Shown: positions 9,707-22,980 of the stretch, one piece after another
How the letters are laid out: each line of letters begins with the position of its first letter
How positions within the stretch are numbered: the first letter of the stretch is position 1
Assembly: GCA_025175895.1 (NCBI GenBank)
Contig: CM045996.1
Location: 113,015,179 to 113,079,178, forward strand
Source: Wurfbainia villosa
Taxonomy: Eukaryota; Streptophyta; Magnoliopsida; Zingiberales; Zingiberaceae
Direction: 5' to 3'
DNA length: 64,000 nt
Notes under the pieces: model-generated
Database searches by the model: none
What the model was told of the DNA's origin: nothing
Seen by the model: only the letters and a program-made list of their open reading frames with translations
Program-made: the position numbers and the translations under genes

Positions 9707-12700
9707 TTATCATTCTATTTCCTCAAACACTTGGGTATTGGATACTAGGTGTGGCTCACATATATGTAATGACATACATGGGCTAAGAAATAGAAGAAGA
9801 CTCGTCAAGGGAGAGTCAAATTTACGTGTTGGGAATAAAGCAAAGGTTGTTGTATTTGCCATCGGAACGTATTTGTTGAGACTTCCTACAGGACTTTTCT
9901 TAGAACTGGACAATTGCTTTTATGTACCTTCATTGATAAAGAACATCATTTCTATTTCTTATTTAAATAGAAATTGGTACCATTTGACTTTTAGTAACAA
10001 TTGTTGTTACATAACTTTGAATGGAGTTCTTTATGGAACTGGAACTTTAAGCGATGGTATTTATACGTTGGACGTATCCAATGACATTTTCAATATCGAA
10101 GCGAGCAACAAGCGTGCTCGAAAAGATAATCAATTAGACTCCTATATATGGTATTGTCGTCTTGGCCATGCAAGCAAGAAACACATGTCCGAATTACACC
10201 GATGTGGAATTCTAGAATCGTTTGAATTGGATTCATATGATACATGCGAATCATGCTTAAAAGGCAAGATGACTAAGTTACCTTTTACAGGAAAAGGTGA
10301 ACGGGTGGGAGAGTTGCTTGGTCTAATACATACTGATGTATGTGGACCTATGTCAACTCAAGCTTTAGAAGGCTATAGCTACTTCATTACCTTCACCGAT
10401 GATCACTAATGGTTTGGGTATGTGTTCTTGATGAAACACAAGTCTGAAGCCTTTGAAAGGTTCAAAGAATTCAGAAATGAAGTAGAGAAACAATATGACA
10501 AGAGTATTAAAATACTTTTATCAGATCGAGGTGGTGAATACTTAAGTCAAGAGTTTCTAGATTATCTAAGAGACAATGGTATATTGTCTCAATGAACTCC
10601 GTCATATACACCGCAGCATAATGGTGTATCTGAGAGGCGTAACCGGACATTGTTGGACATGGTCAGGTCAATGATGAATCATGCGAATTTTTCAAAGTCC
10701 TTTTGGGGCTATGCACTTCAGACAGTTGTTTACTTATTAAACAGAATGTCAACCAAGGTAGTCTCAACTACTCTATATGAGATATGGAATAGTAAGAAAC
10801 CTCATGTATCTTACTTGAAGATATAGGGTTGTCCTGCTTATGTGAAGCGGACTGTATCAGACAAATTGGATGCTAAGTCTGATAAATGTCTATTTATTGG
10901 ATACCCTAAGGAAATAAGGGGTTACCAATTCTATCATCCTGCAGAGCAAAAGGTGTTTGTTTCAAGGCATGCTATGTTTCTAGAGAAAGAGTTTCTCTTG
11001 CAAGAAAATAGTGGGAGTGTCGTTGAGCTTGAGGAGGCTCGAAAGACTCAAATAGACATTGATGAGATACCTGGTGAAGCACCACAGCCGATAACTCATA
11101 GTGATGAGCCATCGGTTGGACCTATTGAGACACCACATCTTTGTAGATCTGGTAGAACACGCAATATTCCTGAGAGATATGGATTTCTCGTAAGTGAATC
11201 GAATGACGTGTTACTCATTGATGATGAGGAGCCTACCAGTTATGAAGAAGTTCTAAAAAGTTCAGAAAGGGATAAGTGGCTTGACGCCATGAAGTCGAAA
11301 ATGGATTCCATGTATGAAAATCAAGTTTGGAACTTGGTTGACCCACCTGAAGGTATCAAGCCTATAGGGTGCAAGTGGATTTTCAAGAAGAAAACTGACA
11401 TGGATGGTAATGTGATTACCTATAAGGCTAGATTGGTGGCGAAAGGATATCGTCAAAAGCAAGGTGTAGATTATGACGAAACCTATTCGCCTGTAGCTAT
11501 GCTTAAATCCATTCGGATGCTCCTGGCCATAACAGCTCATTATGATTATGAGATATGATAGATGGATGTGAAAACAACTTTCCTTAATGGAAACCTGCTT
11601 GAGGATGTGTATATGATACAGCCTGAGGGTTTACATCGATTGATAAAACCAAGGTATGCAAATTGCAACGATCCATATATGGACTGAAGCAAGCATCCAA
11701 GAGCTGGAATATCCGTTTTGATGAGACAATCAAACAGTTTGATTTCTCACAAAATCCGGATGAACCTTGTGTGTACAAGAAGGTTAGTAGGAGTGTAGTC
11801 GTGTTCTTAGTATTGTATGTCAATGACATATTACTTATAGAAAATGATGTTTCTGCCTTACAGCCAGTTAAAATTTAGTTGTCTAAGACGTTCTCTATGA
11901 AAGACCTAGGAGAAGCAACCTACATCCTCGGGATTAAGATCTATAGAGATAGATCGACATGGTTGTTTGGTCTTTCGCAGTCTACATATATAGATCGAGT
12001 GCTAAAGAGGTTTAGCATGTTAAAATCCAAGAAAGGTTTCCTACCCATCAGGCATGGGATACAACTTTCGAAGTCTGTGTGTCCGCGCACAGAAGACGAG
12101 AGGATTTGCATGAGTAAGATTCTCTATGCATCCGCAATAAGATCTATCATGTATGTTATGTTATGTACGAGGCCCGATGTATCGTATTCTCTGAGTGTCA
12201 CGAGTAGATATCAGTCTGATCCAGGAATGGATCATTGGGTGATTGTTAAGACGATCCTTAAGTACTTAAGAAGAACTAAGGATGTGTTCTTAATATATGG
12301 AGAAGGGGACATGGTGATACGCAGGTATACGAATGCCAGCTTCCAGACAGATAAGGATGATTCCAGGTCTCAGTCAGGATATATATTCACTTGGAATGGA
12401 GGCAAAATAAGTTGGAATGGTTCCAAGCTTGACACTATAGCGGATTCTGCCACTAAGGCAGAATACATTGCAGCTTCGAAAGCAGCAAAGGAAGAAGTTT
12501 GGATCAAGAAGTTCATCTCTGAACTTGATATGGTCTCATCAATGATCCAAACATGTGCTTCGCCGCTATCATTTGATCAGAGAGATCATAAGTAGGAAGG
12601 AAATACAAATCGAGAAGATTCCCACTGAAAGGAACTTAGTGGATCCTTTAACTAAGGCATTACCTCAAAGTAAGTTTGAGGGTCATGTTAGAGCTTATGG

Positions 12701-12724
12701 TATTGGATACCGTAGCGATTGATA
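9690..12724 (+). pseudogene. Copia B pol (protease, integrase, RT, RNase H), degenerate
   Basis: The domains are in the order expected for Ty1/copia. Protease: WVLDTRCGSH near 9728, with the catalytic DTG changed to DTR. GAG-pre-integrase: WYCRLGHASKKHM near 10150. Integrase core: HTDVCGP near 10329, SDRGGEY near 10521, NGVSERRNRT near 10620. RT and RNase H follow. Stops interrupt the frame at 10407 (TAA), 10593 (TGA), 10824 (TAG), 11556 (TGA) and 11559 (TAG), and there are frameshifts near 11636 and 11879. The RT motif at about 11816 reads YVND, so one catalytic Asp is lost. RNase H continues to about 12724 (LTKALPQSKFEGH block). Surely non-functional; the copia family is certain, the lineage is not. 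Confidence 0.92.
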
Positions 12725-12742
12725 TTAGGCCAAGTGGGAGTT

Positions 12743-14961
12743 TGTTAGTAATATATGAGAGATGTCCTAAGGCAATCGCCTTATGTTTGAACCATTTATA
12801 TGATAAATGAAGATTCACTATTTGAGTATACATGTTTTCATGTATTTGATTAGATCTTAACCTCATTTACTGAATATCCACGATACGATTCACAGCATGA
12901 GAGAATTTATGATTGGATCACAACTAATAAGTATCTCTACATGTGTAATTATGATATATTAGAATTATCCCTAGTCGATGAATTGATGGATTTGGACACC
13001 ATCAATTATGTCGAGACTAGCACAAGGTATACTCCTTGGTGTATCCAAGTAGCTGATTCTCACTGGCTGGAGACATTGTGATGTCCGGAGTTAATCATGG
13101 ATGCTAGTTATGGTAACTAGTTTATTGGAGTGATCAGCTGTAAAACTTCATATGGTTCTCTGCATATATAGATATGTCAATGAAGTTCTTACTGCAGCTT
13201 AAGTGCGATGTTCCTTTGACTTGCGGTATTCAAGTCATCTTAGTCATGAAGACTTATGCTTTGACATCTTGAGCAAGCATCTCTGAGGAGATGTGGACCC
13301 GGGATGATTGGGTATAAGTCAAAGTGATTGAAGGTGTTTGAATAGCCTATAAAGGATTCACCACTCCTTGCTAGGAGATGTATATCCATGGCCTCTCATC
13401 GGATTGTTACTAAAGTCTTTGGCCAAAGCATTACATGTTTAGAGTAAGGTACTCTTGGATACATGTACAGTAACTAGAATCTGTAGGACGAGGAAATGAT
13501 ACTTGGGCTAGGTGTGACGTAGTCAACCTAGTGGGGACTGACACTATAGACCATGTCCTGAACTAAGTGGGTATAAGATGCGTGAAGGGAACGGGGCATG
13601 ATTCATTGTAGCTGCTGAAGGGTTTCAGAAATAGTTTTGGATCAACCGTTGATCTTTTCGGTTAATTGAGGATCATGATGTACTACTAGGTGATACTCAT
13701 GATCGTTCTATAATTAATGGTTAATTATAGACGGCCAACATAAATCGAGAACCTATTTGGTCACACGCACAACTAGCGTAATCCGATGGATTTAAAACGA
13801 GCTTGAGAATGAGATTCTCAGACCGAGAGAAACTAGATTTGGTTGGACCAAACAAGGAGCAAGCATGAAATTGTTTTAGTCGCAATGGAAGCATGGATGA
13901 GCCGTGTCTTATGAAGACATGATGGATGAACCAAATTGGTTTGGTTCTAATCCAATGGTGAAGAATAAACCAAAGGGGTTTGGTTTGTTTTAAACGAATG
14001 AACCAAAGTTGGTTCGGTTCGTTTTAACTTAAAATAGACCAACGCGGTTTGGTTTATTTTAACTTAAGTTATTGGAGCGGGTTAACGGGTTTTGGTTATG
14101 AACCAATAACTGTTAGGAGAATATGTTCTATATAAAAAGATGGCTTAAGGGTTTTTCATGGAAAACTTTTGGTTGTTGGAAAACCTAGCCACCCTCTCCC
14201 TCTCTTCTCCTTGCCGCCGCCTAAGGGTTCCACACCGCCCAGCTTTTTGTCACCGTCCACCCTTGCTGCCAGCGTCCAGTTGCTGCCGACCACTCCTTCG
14301 GAGACCCTCCGGCGACTCACATTGGTTCCGGCGACCAAGGGTTGGCCGGCCATCCTCTTTGGCCGGCACAACATCCTCCACCAAGCTATCTAGTTTTCTG
14401 GACAGCTTGTTTCCTTCATGTCGGAGCGTCATTTGGACGACGTTTAGAGCTCCGACAGAGGCTACCTTGTTGGAGATTCGATCTCCGGTAATCCTCATAG
14501 GTGGAGGACGAAGGATTCGTTAAACGGTTGACGAATACCTCTCCGGAGAAGCGAGTTTTGAGGACTCATTTTTAAATCCGAATTTTGATTCGGATTGTGA
14601 TCTTCTCTCGATCACATCATCTTCGACACGAGGCTAGTGACTCGTATGAAGACAAGGCTCATGGATTTGTGAAGTCATCCCGATGATACTCGGCGTGGAT
14701 ACGGATAGAGGCGATTCTAGCGAGAGTCGCTCTGGTTGATGTCTTTCCCGCTACACGTGATACATCAGGTATATGTAAAGTAATTTCCTTTTATTGTAAA
14801 AAATTTTGAAACTACGATTATGTCTACACATGTTGTACTATGCATGCGTGTGGTGTGTGTGTTATAATAAATTAAATTTATTGCCTTTTATTTCTTCCGC
14901 TGCACACATGTTTATGAAACATGATCGAACACACACTCGCCACGGTGCCGAAAACCTAACA
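12743..14961 (+). repeat. Copia B 3' LTR (about 2.2 kb)
   Basis: Starts TGTTAGTAATATATGAGAG right after a purine tract (CAAGTGGGAGTT) and ends CCTAACA. A TATATAAAAA box at 14129-14138 precedes a CT-rich leader (14160-14520), as expected for an R/U5 transcript start. The tail matches both left-hand tails at 5937 and 7670. A related LTR start occurs at 16944. Directly after 14961 comes minus-strand gypsy sequence. Confidence 0.9.
14129..14138 (+). promoter_or_regulatory. TATA box in copia B LTR
   Basis: TATATAAAAA, about 30 bases before the start of a pyrimidine-rich leader within the LTR. Transcript start is inferred. Confidence 0.55.
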
Positions 14962-16717
14962 CTAAGGAAGATTGTCAGCTCAAGGCAGCTGCTACACGAT
15001 TCAGGACCCCCACTTGGTGACAGATAGTGAAAGTGAATTTCTATAAATATGCCACCCACTTAGCATGTCGTCTGCTTAACTTGTGATGCCCATTGATGCA
15101 TTTTAAAGTTTCATGATCTGTGAAGAGGATGAATTCTCACTGTATGAGATAGTGTCGCCAATATTTCAAGGATTGGATGATGGCGTAGAATTCAACATCG
15201 TAAGTAGAGTAATTTAATTTAGAACTTGTCAATTTTTCACTGAAGAAGGACACAAGTCGTCCGCTTTGACTAAGAACTCTGCCAATGTCGATGCCAGAAG
15301 CATCACAATGTACCTCAAATACTTTTTCAAATCTGGAAGTGCTAAGACGGGAACTTCGGTCATCCTTTGCTTAATCAATTGAAAGTTGTTCTTGGCCACC
15401 TCAGACCATTTGAAAGTTTTCCCTTTTAGACATTCGGTAATAGGGGTTGCTAAAGTGCTAAAGTTTCGGATAAATCGGTGATAGAAAGAAATTAATCCAT
15501 GAAAAATCCGAACATCGTGCAAGGTCCGTGGTGTTGGCCATTTTAGAATGGTGTCAATCTTTGAGGAATCACCATGAACACCCTCCATAAAGACAATGAA
15601 TCCAAGAAAAGTTACTGATGTGGAGAAAAGAAAACACTTCTTTCGGCTAAGTAATAATTGCTCTAACCTCAGTTTGTCAAAAATCACTCGTAAGTGCTCA
15701 AAATGTAATGACCAAGTTGGTCTATAGATAAGAACATCGTCGAAGAAAACCACAACAAATTTACCCATAAAATATCGTAGCACTTGATGCATGAATCTCA
15801 TGAAAGTGCTTGGTGCATTGGATAATTCAAAAGGCATGACCATCCACTCGTATAAGCCATGTTGTGTTTTGAACATTGTCTTCCATTCATCACCCGACTT
15901 GATCCGAATCTGATGATAACCACTCTTGAGATCTAATTTGGAGAAGACTTTTGCACCTGCTAGCTGATCCAACATATCATTCAATCGTGGAATCGAAAAT
16001 CTGTACTTCAAGGTAATTTTTCCGACTATCCACACACATAAGCCATGATCCATCCTTCTTTGGAACAAATAGGGCAGGGACAACACAAGGGCTCATGCAT
16101 TATTGAAGGTATCCTCGTTCTAAGAGCTCCACCACTTAACATTGTAACTCTTCGACCTCCTTAGGACTGAGGCGATAAGTTGGCCAGTTAGGTAAGCTCG
16201 ATCCTGGGATAAGATTAATCTGGTACTGAAGGTCCCTCATGGGTGGTAGTCTGGAGGGAAGGTCCATAGGTATTAGATTCGAAAACTCCTCAAGTATATG
16301 TTGTACCTCCACTGGTAAATCTAATTCAGAGTCTGTTGTGTCTTTTGGGTGAGGTAGTAAGGTGTAGACAACTTTTTCATGAGCTACTTCATTTAGAAAT
16401 GTGGATATAGAGAGGAGAGAAGAGCTAGGGGATATCAGTACTGGTGGAGAATCCTTTCGTTGTGGGGCTAGCATGATCTTCTTCCCTTGGAGGTGGAAGG
16501 TGTTAGTGTTTCCCATCCATCATGGATAGTGCTACGATCGTACTGCCAAGGTCATCCCAATAGTATGCGACATGCATTCATTGACATGACGTCACACCAT
16601 GCTTCATTGAAGCATTTACTGCTAATGGAAAAAGAAACAAGGCATCGCTGATCAACTATTACCTCATTCTCTTTATTGAGCCAAGATAGTTTGTACAGTT
16701 TGGGATGATGATCTTGT
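14962..16717 (-). pseudogene. Ty3/gypsy pol fragment (protease-RT linker, RT, start of RNase H)
   Basis: Read on the minus strand. 16516-16136 encodes a pol linker ending in the NWPTYRLSPKEVEEL block that precedes gypsy RT. 16086-15229 encodes RT with FSKLDLKSGYHQIRI, LSNAPSTFMRFMHQVL and an FFDDVLIY box, in which the usual Tyr is Phe but both Asp remain. It continues into the connection/RNase H region down to about 14962 (YYDVEFYAIIQ-like and TDHETLK-like pieces, with stops). Gag, most of RNase H, integrase and LTRs are absent here. The 3' end of the gene is cut by the copia B LTR. Orientation is opposite to copia B and the Tat-like element. Confidence 0.88.
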
Positions 16718-17145
16718 TGAGTTGCAGTCGATGTGTAGATGTGTTTTTGTCATTTCATAAATGAACGCAGCGGAATAAAATATAATAATTTCCTAAAATA
16801 TTACAACACACACATCCACTGATGCAAGATTACAACACGTGCAGACATATCTACCAAATAAAATTTTATATTAAATTAAGAATAAAATTAATTTTATCCT
16901 AGGTATACCTTAAGACACCTCTCAAACATAAGTGAGTTTGTTATGTTTGAGAGATGTCCTAAGGCAATCATCTTATGGATATTTATTTGATAATAAAGAT
17001 TCACTATTTGAGTGCACATCTCATATGTGTTTGATTGGATCTTAAACTCATTTACTGAATGTCCACAATACGATTCATAGCATGAGAATATTTGTGATTG
17101 GATCACAACTAGTGAGTATCTCTATATGTGTATTCTCTACTGGAA
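16718..17145. repeat. Two broken copia LTR pieces, head to head
   Basis: 16718-16909 is the reverse complement of the LTR tail seen at 43430-43626. It is joined at 16910-16928 to a short reverse LTR start, giving an internally deleted minus-strand LTR. After a 15-bp spacer, 16944-17145 is a plus-strand LTR start (TGTTTGAGAGATGTCC...) similar to 12743-12960. The two starts form an inverted repeat around 16910-16962. Confidence 0.75.
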
Positions 17146-18846
17146 TAAGATTAAAGAAGAAAAGTATTTTTCTATTGTTACAACGAACACAGATCAATCA
17201 TATAAAAGAAAAAGTAGACCGTATGAAACAACTTTCACATGAACAAATAGTTGCAAAATTAATTTATATGCATGTCTCAACATATATGCAAGATTAGAAG
17301 ATTAATACTACTTGGTGAAAAATAGAAAAGTGTAGAATAAACAACTATCTTGGCAGTATATTCTTTAGGATTTTTTTATCAATTTTTGCCAGTGTGATTG
17401 CAGGATTACAACCCAAACCATGGGATCATCCAGAATCTACTACCAGATTTAATAACACCATGATTGTCAATTATCCGCTACCAACTTTATATGATTGTCA
17501 ATTTTGTGATTTAAACAATAGCAATCTTATAGACATAAACAAACCTAGACAATCAATTTCTGTATTAGGGAAGTCACTGGTCTAGAAATTTAAGAACATA
17601 CACCGATACCTTCTTCTGAGATAGGGCAATCTTCAAAACCAGACAATGAGTTATGGGTCCTGTTTTGATGGGTCTGCTCTATCTTCTCTAATGAAGTCAA
17701 AAAGATATTATAAAGAGTTGGTGGTTGGTTGGTTGTTGACCAATGGAAGCATGGAAGCAAGAAGGCTAACAAAAATTCTTTACCTGGGTAAAAGAGAGAG
17801 AAGATAGGTTTGGAGAATCCAATCAAGCCTCTTCCTAGACTGACTACACTAGCACAGAAGTAACCATCAAAAATACAGAAAGAGAATATTGATTTTGACA
17901 ATTCAATCAAGCCTCTTCCTAGATTGATTAAACTGACACTGAACTAACAGACTAAAATACAGTAATCAATTACTATACTTAAATGTAGATTCCAACAACG
18001 TTAAGAACTTGAGCAACCCTCTTGACTACCCCAACTGAGCCAAAAAGCTCTATGCACAACATGACTTCACAGGAACTTTTCTAATTTGCATCGCTGAAAA
18101 AGCAAAGGCAGCAATACCAACCCACCAAGAAATGCCGATATCACTCCCTTTGGATCAAGAGGAAAGCTTGTAACTCAACCGAGTCAAGTTAAAAATTGTT
18201 GAACCAAGAGGTCAAGACAAACTAAGGGCTTAGTAGGTTGCTCATAGAGCAAGAAAAAATCATGGTCATAATGGGTCAAGCTGTATTCAAGTGGTCAACT
18301 TAGTGGATGATCCAATGGCATAGAGACCAAGAACGAGGTGAACCGGAAAGCAAGGCAAGTGAGGGCATGGAGAAAGGTTGGAGGCTTAGAGCATCCAAGG
18401 GGCCAAAAGTCTAGCGAGATGAAGTCAAGGACAAAAAGCATTGATGGCATCAAACACTTAAAGATACGTGAGATATCTAAGAAACACTTAAATTTTAATT
18501 TTCAAGTTATTTACTATACAAACTACTTGTGTAGTCATGCCATTTGTTCCTACAAATCCTTCTACATTACCAAATATATTTCGCATTACATATTTTATTT
18601 TTCATATAAAAAATCTTCCCTAATATAAAGTATGTCTTAGCAAATGAACATTAGATCTTATTTTCTTGCCTTGCTTTAAGAAATTAAATTTTTAATATTT
18701 TAATTAAGAACATGATTACCCTTATTTCTCAAGATTCACATCTGCAATTCATCTTATTCACAGGTTAATTTCTTATTCATGCAATGGCGCACCTACGATG
18801 GCATAAATTGCAATTGTTAGACATCAACTAGTTCAATTCTCATCTT
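17146..18846. other. Unassigned intervening sequence
   Basis: No recognisable gene. Short ORFs on both strands have no family resemblance. A pair of related stretches (AATCAAGCCTCTTCCTAG near 17820 and 17907) is the only internal repeat noticed. It probably holds older element debris or the lost 5' part of the Tat-like element that follows. Confidence 0.4.
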
Positions 18847-21800
18847 TTGTACCCACTCATATGCTACAATCTTCTATCTACCTATCATCAGAAGATCAAG
18901 TTCCCCGTGGGCAACCACACAAGGGAAGCCCTGGGAGATCAGAGAGCCGCTCGAAAGTGTTATGTAGAAGAAGTCCAGACTGGTCCCAGGAAAAGTCGGA
19001 AGATCAAAGGGGTTGAAGTATATACTCTGCGTGAAGCACCCTTGGAGGAGGTCGTCGACTACAAATATGGCCAAATCAGCCCGCACGAACCATTCGAATT
19101 GCTGCAGACCTGCTGGCCGAATTAAAGCAAGAAGTAAAGGATTGCTTGGTCAACAACCGAGATGTCTTCACTTGGACAGAGGAACCAAACTCGAGCATCT
19201 CTAGAGTCGTGATGAAGCACAGGCTGAATATTTTTCCTGGAACTCGGCCCGTCAAGCAGAAAAGAAGACACTTTGGACCAGAAAAGGATCAAATTATCCG
19301 AGCCGAAGTGCAGAAGCTCATGCAAGCTGGATACATCTGGGAGGTACAATTTCTCGAGTGGTTATCTAATATTGTACTAGTACCAAAACCCAGGGGAAAA
19401 CGGAGTGTGTGTATAGATTTCAGAGATTTTAATAAAGCATGCCCTAAAGATTGTTACCCCTTGTCTCGGATAGATCAACTAGTTGACTCCACGGCGGGCT
19501 GCGAGCTGATTTGCATGCTGAATGCTCATCAAGGGTATCACCAGATTCCATTAGCCTTAGAGAACCAAGAGAAAGTTAGCTTTGTCACCGCAGATGGCAC
19601 CTTTTGCTACAAAGTCATGCCATTCGGACTGAAAAATGTTGGGGTCACTTATCAAAGGCTAATGGATAAGGTGTTTCTATCACAAAGGGGTCGAAACATA
19701 GAAGTATATGTAGATGACATCCTCATCAAGTCTGCCAAAGTCGCTGATATGGTTGGAGATATGGTAGAAACATTTGGCACTTTGTGCCAGTACGGAATCC
19801 GACTTAACCCCAACAAATGCCTATTTGGGGTTCGAGGAGGGAAGTTCTTGGGCAACATAGTTACTGAGCGAGGCATCGAAGTAAATCCAGAAAAAGTTCA
19901 GGTTTTGCAAAACATGATTTCTCCCTGAAGCATCAAAGAAGTGCAAAAGTTAATGGGTCGAATAACGACACTCTCCCGATTCATCCCTAAGTCGGCTAAG
20001 CGAAGTCTCCCTTTCTTCAAAATACTTCGCAAGTCGGCTCGGTTTTCATGGGACGGGAAGTGTGAGCAAGCTTTCTCTGAACTGAAGCAATATTTATCCG
20101 AGTTGCCCACACTCGCTAAACCAGTGTCCAGGGAGAACTTACAGCTGTATTTAGCCTCCTTTGAGGAAGTCGTGGCATATGTATTACTCCGGTAGGAAAA
20201 AGGTAAACAACTGTCTATTTACTTCGTCAGTCATTTATTGAAAGCTGCTGAGAGCAGGTACACGACTCTGGAGAAGCTGGCCTTAGCTCTACTCATAACG
20301 GCTCGAAAGCTCTGACCTTATTTCCTGTCCCATCCAGTCACGGTCCTAACCAACAGTGGCCTCGAGAGAATATTAAATAATCCGGAAGCATCTACCCGCT
20401 TGATCAAGTGGATCACTGAGCTGGCTGAATATGACATTCAGTATCAACCTCGTACGACCCTCAAGGCGCAGGCCTTAGGGACTTTTTGGCCGAGATGCCA
20501 GGACTTGAGAAAGACGAAGAGTGGAAAGTATATGTGGATGGCTCATCAACCAAGCAAGGGAGTGGGGCGGGAGTATTGCTGATATCCCCCCAAGGAGACA
20601 TGGTCTGGATAGCCATACAGCTCAACTTTCGAGCCTTCAATAATGAAGCAGAATATGAGGCCTTACTGGCCGGGATGCGGGCATCCCATCACGTTGGAGC
20701 TACGCGGATCTCCTTATATTCAAACTCTCAATTGGTGGTGGAGCAACTCAAGGGATCATTCGACATTAACAATCAGAGGCTCCGGCGTTACAGGCAAGCC
20801 TATCAAAGGTTATCCTCAGAATTTCAGGAAGTCATCCTTCACAAAATCCCTCGGGCAGACAATGAAAGAGCTGATGAGTTGGCTCGTATGGCTAGTGCAC
20901 TCACCGCTTGGAGTCTGGATGATTCAATAGCCGAGACACAGCTCATCTCTAACATAGATCAAGAGCCAATGGTATCGCACGGCTCGCCAGACTGGAGGGC
21001 TCCCTTAATTAACTATCTCAAGCATGGAGTGTTGCCGAGTGACCGAATCGAAGCTCAAACCGTTAAGAAAAGAAGCATTCGCTCTTCGCTCGGCCTCTAC
21101 TCAAATGTCTCGGTCCAGAGGAAGACGATTATGTTATGCGTGAAGTGCATGAAGGTTGCTGCGGAAATCATTCTGGGGGAATATCTCTTGCTCAAAAAAT
21201 TTTATTGGTCGGGTATTTTTGGCCTACACTTCAGCAAGATGCCTCTCACTGCGTACGAATATGCCTTAGCTGTCAGAAGCATCAAAATTTCTCTCAACAG
21301 CCTGTGGTATCCTGTCCTTTTGACCAGTGGGGAATGGACATAGTGGGGCCACTGCCCATGAGGCCGAATCAGAAAAAATTTCTGCTGGTAGCTGTAGATT
21401 ATTTTTCAAAATGGGTGGAAGCTGAACCATTGGCCAAAATAACTGAAGAGGTCGTACTGAAATTCTTCTGGAAGAACATAGTATGCCGCTTTGGCATCCC
21501 AAGAAGGCTCATTTTGGACAACGGGCAACAATTTCAAGGCCACAAAATGAAAGAGTGGTGCCAACGATTGGAGATCCAGCAAGTCTTCACCTCGGTAGTC
21601 TATCCTCAAAGTAATGGGCAGACTGAAGTCACTAACCGAGAGTTGATTTGGGGACTTAAGACCAAGTTAGATCACATGGGAGGAAGTTGGGTCGAAGAGC
21701 TACCCATTATTTCATGGGCCTATAGGACAACTCCTAAAGACAGCACGGGTCTTACCCCATTCCATCTAGTCTATGGTGTTGAAGCCATCGTCCCTGTGGA

Positions 21801-22170
21801 GATTGGTATGGGATCACCCCGGATATCTACCTATACGCCCGATGATGAGACCAACAAGGAGAAAAGACTGGCTGAGCTGGATCTGGTATCGAAAACTCGG
21901 GACCATGCGGCTAGTCGGATGAATGCCTTTCGGAGAAAAATCGCCCAGGCTTATAACAGAAAGGTGGTACCTCGATCCTTTCAGCCCGGCGATTTTATGT
22001 GGAAAAAAGTCCAACCGGCAAGGGAGGTTCGCAAATTGGTACCCCGATGGGAGGGCCCATACAAAGTTATTAAGAAGCTCAGTTCTAGCGCCTACTACTT
22101 TCAGGATAGCGAAGGGAAAGAGCTTACTTGGCTCTGGAATGTTTTCCATTTGCGGTCTTACCATGTTTAA
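18847..22170 (+). pseudogene. Tat-like Ty3/gypsy pol (RT, RNase H, second RNase H, integrase)
   Basis: 18847-19125 is the protease-RT linker, with a YH..IKFP and GDQRAARKCYVE block. RT spans 19146-19928, with KACPKDCYPLSRIDQLVD and YVDD at about 19708. The first catalytic Asp is Asn (CMLNAHQGYHQ near 19513), which should kill the enzyme. The RT thumb and first RNase H follow, broken by a TGA near 19926, TAG at 20193 and TGA at 20313. A second, plant-type RNase H (VYVDGSSTKQGSGAGV near 20530; AEYEALLAGMRA near 20650) is diagnostic of the Tat group. Integrase runs 21136-22170 in a shifted frame: an HHCC zinc motif (about 21148-21275), then WGMDIVGP, ILDNGQQF and a conserved Glu in GQTEVTNREL, ending at YHV. 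No 5' LTR or gag is present. Confidence 0.93.
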
Positions 22171-22289
22171 AGAGCCCAATATTATGTAATAAGGTCTCCT
22201 TATAATAAAAATCCCTCTTTATGGATTCAGGCGGGCTTTCTAGTACAAGTACGACCCACTCGGCCTTATCATCTGTGCGGCTCATCTAT

Positions 22290-22980
22290 GCTCTATACGG
22301 CTATTCCCCTTGGGTATAGCTTATCACAGCTGATCTCAAGTACAACCATTCGGTCTTCCCCTTAGGTATCGCTTATCACAGCTGATCCTAAGTATTATCT
22401 ATATGGTTATTCCCCTTGGGTATCGCTTATCACAGCTGGTCCCAAGTACAACCATTCGGTCTTTCCCTTGGGTATCGCTTATCACAGTTGGTCTCAAGTA
22501 TTATCTATATGGCTATTCCCCTTGGGTATCACTTATCACAACTGGTCTCAAGTACAGTCATTCGGTCTTCCTCTTGGGTATCGCTTATCACAGCTGATCC
22601 CAAGTATTATCTATACAGCTATTCCCCTTGGGTATCGCTTATCACAGCTGGTCCCAAGTACAGCTATTCGGTCTTCCCCTTGTATATCGCTTATCACAGC
22701 TGGTCCCAAGTATTATCTATACGCCTATTCCCCTTGGGTATTTCTTATCACATCTGGTCCCAAGTATAGTCATTCGATCTTCCCCTTGGGTATCGCTTAT
22801 CACAATTGATCCCAAGTATTATCTATACGGCTATTCCCCTTGGGTATCGTTTATCACAGCTGGTCCCAAGTACAACCATTCGGTCTTCCCCTTAGGTTAT
22901 CGCTTATCACAGCTGGTCCCAAGTATTCTCTATGCGGTCATTCTCCTTAAGAGTTACTTACCACAATTGATCCTGAGTCC
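22290..22980. repeat. 52-bp tandem repeat array with alternating A/B monomers, 3' of Tat pol
   Basis: About 13 monomers share the core CTTGGGTATCGCTTATCACA followed by GCTGGTCCCAAGTA. Two variable tails alternate regularly: one CAACCATTCGGTCTTCC, the other TTATCTATACGGCTATTCC. The true repeat is thus a dimer of about 104 bp. It sits between integrase and the antisense gene. Tandem arrays in the 3' untranslated region are known for Tat/Ogre-type elements. Long open frames across it are a by-product of the repeat. Confidence 0.9.

Noticed and set aside
17590..17910. Minus-strand ORF of 106 codons
   Set aside because: No recognisable family, no splice or promoter support, and low-complexity composition.
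22290..22980. CRISPR-like array
   Set aside because: The 'spacers' alternate between just two sequences and the whole 104-bp dimer repeats. The context is a plant retrotransposon.
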